This document shows, piece after piece, positions 43,553 through 52,465 of a DNA stretch of 64,000 nt; position 1 is the stretch's first letter, and each line of letters begins with the position of its first letter. The DNA is taken from positions 2,211,630 through 2,275,629 of the forward strand of contig AP023240.1 in assembly GCA_016592635.1 (NCBI GenBank). Direction: 5' to 3'. The position numbers were made by a program, and so were the translations under genes. The notes beneath the pieces were generated by a model. It made no database searches and was not told the origin of the DNA. It saw only the letters and a program-made list of their open reading frames with translations. This stretch comes from Methyloprofundus sp. (GTDB lineage Bacteria; Pseudomonadota; Gammaproteobacteria; Methylococcales; Methylomonadaceae).

Positions 43553-46249
43553 ATGACTCAACAAAATCACGATGACGAAGCAGTCAACCCTATTGTCCTG
43601 TTTTCCATCAATCATCCTAAGTTCATCACTTGGTTAATGACCTTGTTTACTGTCATTATTGTTATGGCAGCAGCATTACCAAACTTTTATCCAAAAGAAC
43701 TTTCTTTCTTACATACTATAAAAGTAGATACCGATCCTGAAAACATGCTCTCTGATGATGAGCCTGCACGGGTCTATAACCACCAAATGAAAACTGAGTT
43801 TTCTTTGAGTGATATTGTGGTCGTCGGGGTGACAAATGAGCATAATGCACAGGGAGTTTTCAATAGCAAAACTCTGGCTAATGTGCATAAGCTAACTCAA
43901 TTTGCCCTGGGTTTAAGCTGGCCGGATAAAGAAGACCCTGATAAAACAGCGGGGGTTATCGGCATCGATCTATTATCACCCTCTACTGTTGATAATATCG
44001 AACAAGGCGGCCTAGGTTCCGTTAATTTTAGCTGGCTAATGCCTGAACCGCCTAAGTCAGAGGCTGAAGCTCTATTGATTCGGGATCGTGCTAAAAAGAT
44101 TCCTTTTCTGGATGGCACCCTCATCAGCGATGATGGTCAAGCACTTGCTTTATATATTCCGTTAACGGATAAACATTTAAGCTATCAAGTACGTGAAGAA
44201 TTATTGGCTAAAATTGCTGAATTTGGTGATATTGAAGAAAGCTATTATATAACGGGCTTACCTGTTGCCGAAGATACCTTTGGTGTGGAAATGTTTAAGC
44301 AAATGGCGATTTCTGCGCCGTTGGCCATGTTGGTTATCTTTCTATTATTATGGTGGTTTTTTAAACGCTTAATTTTCGTAACCTCTCCGATGATAGTCGC
44401 TATGGTTTGTGCCATGTCGACGATGGGTATCCTGATTATTGCAGGTGAAACCATTCATATTATGAGTTCGATGATTCCTATTTTTATTATGCCAATCGCC
44501 ATCTTGGATGCGGTACATATTTTATCGGATTTTTTCGACCGCTATGACACCATTCGAGATAAACGTAAAACGATCATTCATGTCATGAGTGAGCTGTTTA
44601 CACCAATGTTAATTACGACTTTAACAACGATTGCTGGTTTTGCTTCATTAGCGTTAACACCGATCCCACCTGTACAAGTGTTTGGTATTTTCATTGCTAT
44701 TGGGGTTTTTCTTGCTTGGGTTTGGTCTGTTACCTTTATTCCCGCCTTTATTGTGTCAATTTCTGATGAGAAATTAGAAAGCTTTATTCGGACAGCAGAG
44801 GCAAAAAAGACAGATAATAAAACATTTATGGCGCGCCTTTTAATTAAAGTGGGACGCTTTACCTATAACCATGCATTATTTATTTTATTATTCACACTTA
44901 CCTCTGTCGGTGTTGCCGCTTATGGTATTAGTAAGATTAATGTGAATGACAATCCGATTAAATGGTTTGCTGAATCACACCCTATTCGCGTGGCTGACCG
45001 AGTATTGAATGAGCATTTTGGTGGTACTTATATGGCTTATTTAGCTTTAGAAGTAGACAAAAATGCAGTCATGAGTACCGACTTTAAACCTGCATTATTG
45101 GAGCGATTAACGCAAGCAACTGCAGATGCTAAATTTGATGAATATGCGAATAGTGAGCAAATATTTGCTATCGTAGGGACGGCTATCCAACAGCACATGG
45201 GGGATAAAGCTAGCCTAAATACTGCACTGAATAGCGTGATTGACAAAGGCTTTGCAACAGCAACTGATGATGAGTTTGATACTTGGGATCAAGTACAGCT
45301 GTTTATAGATAGTGAGCGTCAACGTAGCGAAGTTTTTAAACAGCCTGATGCCTTAATTTATTTGGCTGATTTACAGACCTTTATTAATAATATCGATATT
45401 GTCGGTAAGTCAAATAGTCTATCTGATGTTGTTAAAACAGTGCACCGTGAACTATTATTAGGTAAAGCAGAAGAATTTAGAATTCCTGATTCCTCTAATG
45501 CGGTAGCGCAAACGTTAATTACCTACCAAAATAGTCATAGACCACATGATTTGTGGCATTTTGTAACCCCGGATTACCGTAAAACCAGTCTTTGGATCCA
45601 ACTTAAAAGTGGTGACAATCAAGATATGGAGCATGTGGAAAAAGAAGTCGCCATATATCTTGCCAGTCACCCAATGCCACATAATTTACAGGCTAACTGG
45701 TTTGGCTTGACTCATATTAATGTAGTTTGGCAAGAAAAAATGGTTTCAGGTATGTTTGAATCTTTCACAGGAAGCTTTATTGTGGTCTTTATTATGATGG
45801 TGCTAATGTTTAGATCAGTCTTCTGGGGGTTATTGTCCATGATCCCGTTAACCGTCACCGTTGGGCTTATTTATGGTGTCATCGGTTTCATAGGTAAAGA
45901 TTATGATATGCCAGTTGCGGTTCTCAGTTCACTCAGTATCGGTTTAGCGGTAGACTATGCCATTCACTTCTTAAGTCGAGCGCGTGAATACACAGAACGT
46001 TATGGATCTTGGGAAGCAGCAATCGAGCCATTATTTAGTGAGCCAGCCATGGCGATTGCACGTAATGCAATTGTGGTCGGAATGGGGTTTTTACCTTTAT
46101 TAGCCGCACCACTAGTTCCCTACCAAACAGTCGGTGTCTTTATTGCCGCCATTCTTTTCTTGGCGGGTGTGAGTTCAATATTGATCTTACCTGCTTTAAT
46201 AACGTTAATGCCTGGGCTTTTCTTTAGAAACCTGAATAAGTCAGCATAA
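43553..46249 (+). CDS. MMPL-type RND transporter
   Basis: The 898-residue inner-membrane protein has the RND plan: TM1 (FITWLMTLFTVIIVMAAALP), a first periplasmic domain (VDTDPENMLSDDEPARVYN), a helix block with sterol-sensing-like motifs (MSSMIPIFIMPIAILDAVHI), a second TM start (HALFILLFTLTSVGVAAYGI), a second large periplasmic domain, and a final helix block (FRSVFWGLLSMIPLTVTVGL, LSIGLAVDYAIHFLSR). Conserved Asp in LDAVH and VDYAIH fit proton relay. COG1033 proteins export lipids or hydrophobic compounds. It is followed by a LolA-like protein and, after an IS4, an outer-membrane barrel. Confidence 0.88.
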   Translation: MTQQNHDDEAVNPIVLFSINHPKFITWLMTLFTVIIVMAAALPNFYPKELSFLHTIKVDTDPENMLSDDEPARVYNHQMKTEFSLSDIVVVGVTNEHNAQGVFNSKTLANVHKLTQFALGLSWPDKEDPDKTAGVIGIDLLSPSTVDNIEQGGLGSVNFSWLMPEPPKSEAEALLIRDRAKKIPFLDGTLISDDGQALALYIPLTDKHLSYQVREELLAKIAEFGDIEESYYITGLPVAEDTFGVEMFKQMAISAPLAMLVIFLLLWWFFKRLIFVTSPMIVAMVCAMSTMGILIIAGETIHIMSSMIPIFIMPIAILDAVHILSDFFDRYDTIRDKRKTIIHVMSELFTPMLITTLTTIAGFASLALTPIPPVQVFGIFIAIGVFLAWVWSVTFIPAFIVSISDEKLESFIRTAEAKKTDNKTFMARLLIKVGRFTYNHALFILLFTLTSVGVAAYGISKINVNDNPIKWFAESHPIRVADRVLNEHFGGTYMAYLALEVDKNAVMSTDFKPALLERLTQATADAKFDEYANSEQIFAIVGTAIQQHMGDKASLNTALNSVIDKGFATATDDEFDTWDQVQLFIDSERQRSEVFKQPDALIYLADLQTFINNIDIVGKSNSLSDVVKTVHRELLLGKAEEFRIPDSSNAVAQTLITYQNSHRPHDLWHFVTPDYRKTSLWIQLKSGDNQDMEHVEKEVAIYLASHPMPHNLQANWFGLTHINVVWQEKMVSGMFESFTGSFIVVFIMMVLMFRSVFWGLLSMIPLTVTVGLIYGVIGFIGKDYDMPVAVLSSLSIGLAVDYAIHFLSRAREYTERYGSWEAAIEPLFSEPAMAIARNAIVVGMGFLPLLAAPLVPYQTVGVFIAAILFLAGVSSILILPALITLMPGLFFRNLNKSA

Positions 46250-46337
46250 AATAGAATACAAGATACATCATGGACAAAGCCACACCACTCTCTAAATTGG
46301 GTAGCTTTGTCCATCTTACTTTTATTAGGAGATTTAA

Positions 46338-47153
46338 ATGACCATCAAACAACTTATCTTAGGATTAAGCTTGTCATTAGCTGGAAGTGTCGCGCTTGCT
46401 GCAACACCTAGTGTTGATGATATTATTCATCACACTAACTATACTTCTTATTACCAAGGCCAAGATGGTACAGCCAAGGTCAAAATGACCATTACAGACG
46501 CACAAAATCGTACCCGTAGCCGCGAATTTGTGATCTTACGTCGTGATGTGCCAACGTCAGATAATGTTGCCGATCGTAGCTATGAAGGCAACCAAAAAAT
46601 GTATGTTTACTTTAAACGTCCCGCTGATGTTAACAAAATGGTGTTTATGGTACTAAAAAATACCACAGGTGATGATAACCGTTGGTTGTATTTACCTGCA
46701 TTGGACTTGGTTAAGCGGATTGCTGCTTCTGATAAACGTACTAGCTTTGTTGGCTCTGACTTTCTATATGAAGATGTTTCAGGGCGTAGCCTTGCGGCAG
46801 ATAAGCACACTTTAATTGGTACTGATGCCAACTATTATATAGTTGAAAATACTCCCGTTGCGCCTGATGAAGTTGAATTTTCAAAGTATGTCATGTACAT
46901 TCACAAAACAACTTTTTTGCCAATCTCTACCGAGTATTACGACAAACAAGGTGAAAAATATAAAACTTATACTGCTTTAGCAGTTGATACCGTACAAGGC
47001 CGCCCTACTATCACGAAATCTGAAGCTAAAAACCTTAAAACAGGTGGTAGCACCTTGATGGAATATAGCTCAGTTAAGTATGATGTTGGGATTCCTGATG
47101 ATATTTTTAGTGAGCGTTATTTAAGAAAACCACCTAGAAAATTATTACGTTAG
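46338..47153 (+). CDS. Periplasmic outer-membrane lipoprotein-sorting (LolA-like) protein
   Basis: The 271-residue protein has a Sec signal peptide (IKQLILGLSLSLAGSVALAA) and then the fold of PF17131-type LolA-like proteins: DGTAKVKMTITDAQNRTRSR, then KMYVYFKRPADVNKMVFMVL, NRWLYLPALDLVKRIAASDK and SFVGSDFLYEDVSGR. These proteins sit beside MMPL-type RND genes and are thought to ferry a lipid-like cargo across the periplasm. It starts 88 bases after the RND gene with AGGAGA just upstream. Confidence 0.87.
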   Translation: MTIKQLILGLSLSLAGSVALAATPSVDDIIHHTNYTSYYQGQDGTAKVKMTITDAQNRTRSREFVILRRDVPTSDNVADRSYEGNQKMYVYFKRPADVNKMVFMVLKNTTGDDNRWLYLPALDLVKRIAASDKRTSFVGSDFLYEDVSGRSLAADKHTLIGTDANYYIVENTPVAPDEVEFSKYVMYIHKTTFLPISTEYYDKQGEKYKTYTALAVDTVQGRPTITKSEAKNLKTGGSTLMEYSSVKYDVGIPDDIFSERYLRKPPRKLLR

Positions 47154-47190
47154 GATTGATTTTTATAAAACCCGAAACTTTGTGTTTATC

Positions 47191-47207
47191 GTTCCCACGC
47201 TCTGCAT
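47191..47207. repeat. Left part of a REP-like palindrome split by IS4
   Basis: GTTCCCACGCTCTGCAT joins across the IS4 to GGGAATGCATG (48623 on), restoring the palindrome TTCCCA-CGCTCTGCA-TGGGAA. The repeat type GTTCCCACGCTC... is widespread in gammaproteobacterial intergenic DNA. The last 11 bases are the IS4 target duplication. Confidence 0.7.
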
Positions 47208-48611
47208 CACTGCCATTAAGTTAAGGAAAATTTGTTAAAAAACAAGGATAATATAGGCATTTTATGATAATAATGGTTAAAAAAGTCAAGCAATAAATAA
47301 AAGTCGAGCTCAACTTAAAAATGAAGCATTTACAAAAAGTCACCGAGTTTCGGAAAAGGATTTTACTCGAAATCGTAGTTTGCCGTTTGCATTATTAATG
47401 GTCTTAATGATGAGAAAAAGTGTTAAATCAGTGCAAAATGTAGTGAATGAAGCGATGAGCTGGCTAGATTTACCACCTGTAACGGCCAGTGCTTATTCGC
47501 AAGCACGTTATAAGCTTAAGCACACTGCATTTATAGAACTCAACCAAACCGCTATAGTTGAAACGGTGTATGGTGGTGATGGCGACTATCATAAATTCTG
47601 GGGTTTTCGGGTCTTGGCAATTGATGGTTCAAAAGTTGTTTTGCCGAATACAGAAGATGTCCGAGAAGAATTTGGCACGATTTCTTATTCAAATGGCAAG
47701 GATAGTGAAATAATAGGGCAGCATCCCTATGCACTCGCCTCGGTGCTCTATGATGTATTGAATCGAGTGGCAATTGATGCACGTTTGGGCAGAGCGAGAG
47801 CTTATGAAATTGATTTGGCGGTTGAGCATTTAGCTCATACACAAGCAAAAGATTTGTTGACGATGGACAGGAACTACCCATCTTATCGAATGCTGGCTGA
47901 ATTGACTCAATCTCGGAGAGATTATGTTATTCGTTGTTCGGCGGCCTCGTTTGCAGTAGCAAGAAAAATGCTAAAAGGTGAAGGAAAAGAAAGCCAAACG
48001 GCAACACTTAAGCCTTGTGCTGAGCAAATGTCCATTATTCGTAAATTAGGCCTACCTGTTTCACTTAAGGTACGCTTTGTACGGGTTAAGTTGAGTACTG
48101 GTGAAAATGAAGTTTTAGTGACTTCCTTACATAATGAAAAGTACTATCCGAGTGCTGATTTTGCTGAGCTATATTATTTGCGCTGGGGAATTGAAACCTT
48201 TTATGGGTTGTTAAAAACTCGGTTAGGGCTGGAAAATTTTACGGGAACTCAGGCAGAGGCAGTGAAGCAGGATTTTCATTCAAGTGTATATTTAACGGGG
48301 CTTGAGTCAATATTAACGGATGCTGCACAGAAACAACTAGATGCCAAAGAAACAAAATACCCACAGATCGTTAACCGCTCGGTATCGTTTAATGCCATCA
48401 AAAATCATGCGTTCGATTTATTGCTTGGAGACACTGAGACCAACTTCATAGAGGAAAAGCTGACGGCACTATTTTTAACTAATCCCACCATTGAACGAAA
48501 GCACCGCAACCCGCCTCGTAAAAAATCATCTGCGAGGCGCTTGCTGAATTTTCATAAGCGGCAGAAAAAGCATTGTTTTTAAAAGAAATATCTCTTAACT
48601 TAATGGCAGTG
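47208..48611 (+). mobile_element. IS4-family insertion sequence with 11-bp target duplication
   Basis: Perfect 18-bp inverted repeats CACTGCCATTAAGTTAAG bound the element (47208-47225 and 48594-48611). The direct repeat ACGCTCTGCAT flanks it at 47197-47207 and 48612-48622. The 1404-base element carries one transposase gene and sits exactly in a REP-like palindrome between the LolA-like gene and the barrel gene. Confidence 0.93.
47380..48582 (+). CDS. IS4-family transposase
   Basis: The 400-residue protein begins at a TTG; the frame is open upstream from about 47290 and reads KSRAQLKNEAFTKSHRVSEK then DFTRNRSLPFA, which looks like family N-terminus but lacks an ATG/GTG, so the true start may have been damaged by a frameshift (MVKKVKQ then stop at 47272-47297). 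The DDE core is visible: LAIDGSKVVLPN (first Asp), LLTMDRNYPSY (second Asp), and YYLRWGIETFYGLLKTRLGL with the YREK-like Glu. C-terminal tail rich in basic residues. Confidence 0.85.
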   Translation: MPFALLMVLMMRKSVKSVQNVVNEAMSWLDLPPVTASAYSQARYKLKHTAFIELNQTAIVETVYGGDGDYHKFWGFRVLAIDGSKVVLPNTEDVREEFGTISYSNGKDSEIIGQHPYALASVLYDVLNRVAIDARLGRARAYEIDLAVEHLAHTQAKDLLTMDRNYPSYRMLAELTQSRRDYVIRCSAASFAVARKMLKGEGKESQTATLKPCAEQMSIIRKLGLPVSLKVRFVRVKLSTGENEVLVTSLHNEKYYPSADFAELYYLRWGIETFYGLLKTRLGLENFTGTQAEAVKQDFHSSVYLTGLESILTDAAQKQLDAKETKYPQIVNRSVSFNAIKNHAFDLLLGDTETNFIEEKLTALFLTNPTIERKHRNPPRKKSSARRLLNFHKRQKKHCF

Positions 48612-48710
48612 ACGCTCTGCATGGGAATGCATGTTTGAATACTCCAACGTTCCTATACATGACGCTGGAGCGTCGTAAGCTGAATTCCCACGCTGGAGCA
48701 TGGGAACTAT
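48612..48710. repeat. REP-like palindrome cluster downstream of the IS4
   Basis: After the target duplication come GGGAATGCATG (second arm of the split palindrome), GACGCTGGAGCGTC (48661-48674, a perfect 14-base palindrome apart from its centre) and TTCCCACGCTGGAGCATGGGAA (48686-48707, arms TTCCCA/TGGGAA). Three related hairpins in 100 bases form a BIME-like cluster. Confidence 0.65.
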
Positions 48711-48754
48711 TATAAAAAAATGAGAACCTCCTTTGCTACATAAAACATAACATC

Positions 48755-50314
48755 ATGAGATTATCTTCCATCCCCCTTGCCATAGCCATGATTGCACTCC
48801 ATAGCACTAGCCATGCTGCCCCCCCCTTACCCGCAGGACTTGAGCCACAACCCAGCACACCTGCCCTACCTCCAGGCCTAGGTTCCAGTAATTCACCAAA
48901 CTTGCCAACTGGATTAACTCCGCCACCAAGTGCTCCTGCACTTCCTTCGGGCTTAAATACCCCCCCCTTGCCAGGTGGCTTAGCACCCAGTACTTCTCCT
49001 GGCTTACCAACAGGTTTAAATACTAGTCCTGCTTTACCCTCTAGCTTAAATCAAGCAGGCAATATTGCAGAGGAAGAAGAATCAGAATACTTTGGCCTGT
49101 TTGATAAAGATGAGCCCTTTATTAATATTAGTGGTTTTTGGGATATACGTGGTGGGGTACGTACCCAAGATGATCCCTACTCAGATCAGCTCTCTTTAGG
49201 CGAAACTCGTTTACAACTTGCCTTGCAAAAAGATGTCGGCCCCTTCTCGATGAATTTGGTCACTGATTTTCTTTATGATGCGCAAGTAGATGCTCACCAT
49301 ATCAACCTTAACACAGGTAAAGGTTTTATTGATTTAAGAGAAGCCAATATTGCGTTTAGCCCAATATCCTTTCTAGATGTAAAAGTTGGTCGACAAATTC
49401 TGACTTGGGGTACAGGCGATTTAATCTTTATTAACGACCTATTTCCTAAAGACTGGCAGGCGTTTTTTATCGGCCGTGATCTGGAATATTTAAAAGCACC
49501 TTCTGACTCCTTAAAAACATCATTTTTTACCGATTATGCTAACTTGGATTTTGTCTATACGCCTTGGTTTGATGCTGACCGTGGTATAACTGGCGAAAAA
49601 CTATCTTACTACAACCCAATGCTAGGTTCTTTGGCAGGTCAAAATGCAGTCATAGAGCCTGAAACACCATCAGGTGGCGAATTTGCACTACGCTTATACA
49701 AAAATGTTGGCGTTAATGAGTTAGCTTTATATGGCTATCATGGCTTTTGGAAAAGTCCACAAGGGTTTAATCCGGCAACGGGCAAAGCCCGTTATCCAAA
49801 AATGCGTTCTTTAGGTGCTAGTATTCGTAGACCTATCTGGAAAGGGATAGCCAATATTGAAGTCGGTTATTATGATTCCTATGAGAAAAGCAGTAGCAGC
49901 GATCCCTTTACCCCGAATAGTGAAGCGCGTTTTTTAATTGGCTACGAACAAGAAATCGTACAAAACTTTTCTATCGGGGTGCAATATTATGTCGAATGGA
50001 TGCAGGATTATAAGCATTATGTCACAGGGCAGCAACAAATTGGTGCCGAACCATTACGTGATGAAGTCAGGCACTTATTAACGAATCGCTTAACCTTAAT
50101 GACGCATCAACAAAATGTGACTTGGTCACTATTTACTTTCTTCTCACCTTCAGATATGGATGCTTATTTTAGGCCGAATATCGCCTATAAAGTGACTGAT
50201 GCCTGGATGGTTGAAGCTGGCGGCAACTTTTTTGTGGGTCATAAAGAAAGTTCATTCTTTGGTCAGTTCGAGAAAAATAACAATGTTTATGGCTCGGTGC
50301 GTTATAGCTTTTAA
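48755..50314 (+). CDS. Outer-membrane beta-barrel protein with N-terminal LPxGL repeats
   Basis: The 519-residue protein has a signal peptide cleaved near SHA-APP (residue 22), then seven LPxGL-type repeats at residues 25, 38, 50, 63, 72, 84 and 94 in a Pro/Ser/Thr-rich tail, then a short acidic spacer and a beta-barrel from about 120 to the C-terminal Phe (NNVYGSVRYSF). Barrel strands show LSLGETRLQLALQKDVGPFS, DLREANIAFSPISFLDVKVG, and RQILTWGTGD. I do not know the exact family (DUF1302/alginate-export-like barrels are the closest by look). Position after RND and LolA-like genes suggests the outer-membrane exit of the same export path. Confidence 0.75.
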   Translation: MRLSSIPLAIAMIALHSTSHAAPPLPAGLEPQPSTPALPPGLGSSNSPNLPTGLTPPPSAPALPSGLNTPPLPGGLAPSTSPGLPTGLNTSPALPSSLNQAGNIAEEEESEYFGLFDKDEPFINISGFWDIRGGVRTQDDPYSDQLSLGETRLQLALQKDVGPFSMNLVTDFLYDAQVDAHHINLNTGKGFIDLREANIAFSPISFLDVKVGRQILTWGTGDLIFINDLFPKDWQAFFIGRDLEYLKAPSDSLKTSFFTDYANLDFVYTPWFDADRGITGEKLSYYNPMLGSLAGQNAVIEPETPSGGEFALRLYKNVGVNELALYGYHGFWKSPQGFNPATGKARYPKMRSLGASIRRPIWKGIANIEVGYYDSYEKSSSSDPFTPNSEARFLIGYEQEIVQNFSIGVQYYVEWMQDYKHYVTGQQQIGAEPLRDEVRHLLTNRLTLMTHQQNVTWSLFTFFSPSDMDAYFRPNIAYKVTDAWMVEAGGNFFVGHKESSFFGQFEKNNNVYGSVRYSF

Positions 50315-50414
50315 TGATATAGCAACCATTAACTAGCTGCTTTATTGTGATCAACAATAGTTCACTATAGAATGGTTTGTTCACCCTAATTAAAATTTAA
50401 GGAATACAGAAGAA

Positions 50415-50993
50415 ATGAATAAACTAAAACCGTTGGTCGCTTTATTTGCCATGTTATCGGCTTTATTAATTTTAAATGGTTGTGCTGGTGCAAAAGGCGA
50501 TAGCAAGTCTGATAAGATTAGCAATATCAATAAAATGCGTAGCGAGGACTTAGCTGAGTTATATAAAATGGCACCGAATGCGAAGCAACAAATTGCTAAA
50601 GCATATGGGTATGCGGTTTTTGATAACAAAGGTATCTATATTCTTGCTTTATCTTCCGGACAAGGCTATGGAGTAGCTCGTAATAATAGAACCGGCAAAG
50701 ATACTTATATGAAAATGTTTTCTGCTGGTGCGGGCGTAGGCATGGGCATTAGAAAGTTTTCTGCTGTTTTCGTCTTTAAAACTAAAACGAGTTACGACTA
50801 TTTCTTAGAACATGGTTTTACAGGCCATGGTTCGGCTGATATTGCAGCTGAATACAAAGATATGGGTGATTCAGCTAGCTTGGCACTTGATATTGCACCA
50901 GATGTTAAATTATACCAAATCACTGAAGCAGGTATCGCAGTGCAAGCAACTCTTCAGGGTAGCAAATTTTGGAAAGATGACGAATTAAACTAG
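50415..50993 (+). CDS. SYLF-domain (YSC84-related) lipoprotein
   Basis: The 192-residue protein has a lipoprotein signal (ALLILNGCAG, Cys at about 23), a short linker, and a SYLF domain: KQQIAKAYGYAVFDNKGIYI, SSGQGYGVARNNRTGKDTYM, and KMFSAGAGVGMGIRKFSAVF. SYLF domains bind phosphoinositide-like lipids in eukaryotes; bacterial members are periplasmic or outer-membrane proteins of unclear role. It is preceded by its own 100-base gap with AAGGAATAC, and may be its own unit. Confidence 0.85.
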   Translation: MNKLKPLVALFAMLSALLILNGCAGAKGDSKSDKISNINKMRSEDLAELYKMAPNAKQQIAKAYGYAVFDNKGIYILALSSGQGYGVARNNRTGKDTYMKMFSAGAGVGMGIRKFSAVFVFKTKTSYDYFLEHGFTGHGSADIAAEYKDMGDSASLALDIAPDVKLYQITEAGIAVQATLQGSKFWKDDELN

Positions 50994-51000
50994 TACTATT

Positions 51001-51043
51001 GGAGTGGCTTTTAGTTTAACTCATCGTGATTAAAAGCTCCTTT
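51001..51043 (+). terminator. Hairpin in the SYLF-RND gap
   Basis: GGAG-CTTTTAGT near 51001-51015 pairs imperfectly with ATTAAAAGCTCC (51028-51039), followed by TTTTAC. It lies 8 bases past the SYLF stop and could end that transcript. The remaining 300 bases to 51349 are AT-rich with no ORF or further structure I can support; they must hold the efflux operon promoter. Confidence 0.45.
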
Positions 51044-51349
51044 TACAAATTAATATACTTCTCGTCCCTAAAACAGTCTTTTTCTAAGGCTTATTAATAA
51101 GCTATAGTCATACCTTTCTGCATACAGCATCAGCAATGCAGAAAAGAAGCAATAATTTAAGATAAGCATTAAAGTAATTCCAATAAAATTAATACTTCTA
51201 TAAAGCGTAAATTTTATTATAATTTGATGTAAACACTCAGTATGTTTATATAGTGATATGCTGGATTAAGCCTACTCCCCAAGTAATTAACAAATCAATT
51301 ACTTGTTTTTCCATATTTACTCGCCCTTCACTTTAAACCATAGACCATC

Positions 51350-52444
51350 ATGTTTAGCCAAATTATCCAACAATCTATTTTCATGCTTTTGTTTATTACC
51401 TTAACTGCTTGCCAAGAAGAAGTTAAGGTTATTGAGCAAGTAAGAGCATTAAAAACCCTGACTATCGCAGCAAAAGCGGATGGTCATCAACGACAGTTTT
51501 CCGGGATTGTCAAAGCAACTAATTCTTCAGCATTAAGTTTTGAAGTTGGGGGTAAAGTTCAAGAGGTAAAAGTTGATATTGGTGACTTGGTCAAAAAGGG
51601 GCAAGTATTAGCCACCTTAGATAAAGAACCGTATAGGTTAGATGTGCAAGCCGCAGAAGCTGATTTAGCGACAGCACATTCTGATTATAAAAATAAAGCT
51701 CAGCAATTCACCCGAGTTGATGAGCTGGAGAAAAAAGGTTGGGCCAGTAAGTCTGAATGGGATCGAGCATTAGCAGTGCGTGATACCGCTAAAAATCAGA
51801 TTAGCTTCACTAATTCAAAGCTTAAATTAGCTAAACGCGACCTACGTTTAACCGTGTTAGTAGCTCCTTTTGATGGCAGTATTGCCGCACGTACAATTGA
51901 TGCTTTTGTTAAAGTGCTTCCTGGCCAAAAATTATTTGAAATTAATGCTAAAGGCTCTATGGATGTTGAATTTGATATTCCTGAAACCATTATTGGCAAA
52001 GTGCAATTAGGTATGCCTATTAGCATTAAGCTACCTACCTTAAAAGGCGAAGTAACCAGTACAGGCGAAATTACTTTTATTGGTGCTGAAGCAGGTATTG
52101 CAAACGCTTTCCCTGCTAAAGCAATCATGATTAACCCACCTGAGTTTATTAAACCCGGGATGACCGCTGATATAGATTTGAAACTAAGTAATGAAAACGC
52201 TAAATCAGGATATTTAATTCCATTGTCTGCCATTTTAGCTGGAGATGATGTTAGTTTGGGCTATGTCTTTATCTACCAGCCTGCGACTTCAACAGTGATA
52301 AAAACAGCGATTGAAGCATCCAGGGAGATGTCGACCTCCAATATGATAGAGGTTATCAAAGGCATTTCAGCAGGCGACATCATTGCTGTTGCTGGGGTTA
52401 GTTACCTTTATGATGGTCAGCAAGTCAAGCTGATGACACCTTAA
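51350..52444 (+). CDS. RND efflux periplasmic adaptor (membrane fusion) lipoprotein
   Basis: The 364-residue protein has a lipobox (LFITLTACQEE), a barrel-sandwich/lipoyl half (LSFEVGGKVQEVKVDIGDLV then KKGQVLATLDKEPYRLDVQ), a short helical hairpin, the second half (LTVLVAPFDGSIAARTIDAF), a beta-barrel domain and a membrane-proximal domain. It bridges the RND pump downstream to an outer-membrane channel that is not encoded nearby. It is 21 bases before the pump gene. Confidence 0.92.
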   Translation: MFSQIIQQSIFMLLFITLTACQEEVKVIEQVRALKTLTIAAKADGHQRQFSGIVKATNSSALSFEVGGKVQEVKVDIGDLVKKGQVLATLDKEPYRLDVQAAEADLATAHSDYKNKAQQFTRVDELEKKGWASKSEWDRALAVRDTAKNQISFTNSKLKLAKRDLRLTVLVAPFDGSIAARTIDAFVKVLPGQKLFEINAKGSMDVEFDIPETIIGKVQLGMPISIKLPTLKGEVTSTGEITFIGAEAGIANAFPAKAIMINPPEFIKPGMTADIDLKLSNENAKSGYLIPLSAILAGDDVSLGYVFIYQPATSTVIKTAIEASREMSTSNMIEVIKGISAGDIIAVAGVSYLYDGQQVKLMTP

Positions 52445-52465
52445 GTCTATTAAAGGGAATTATTA

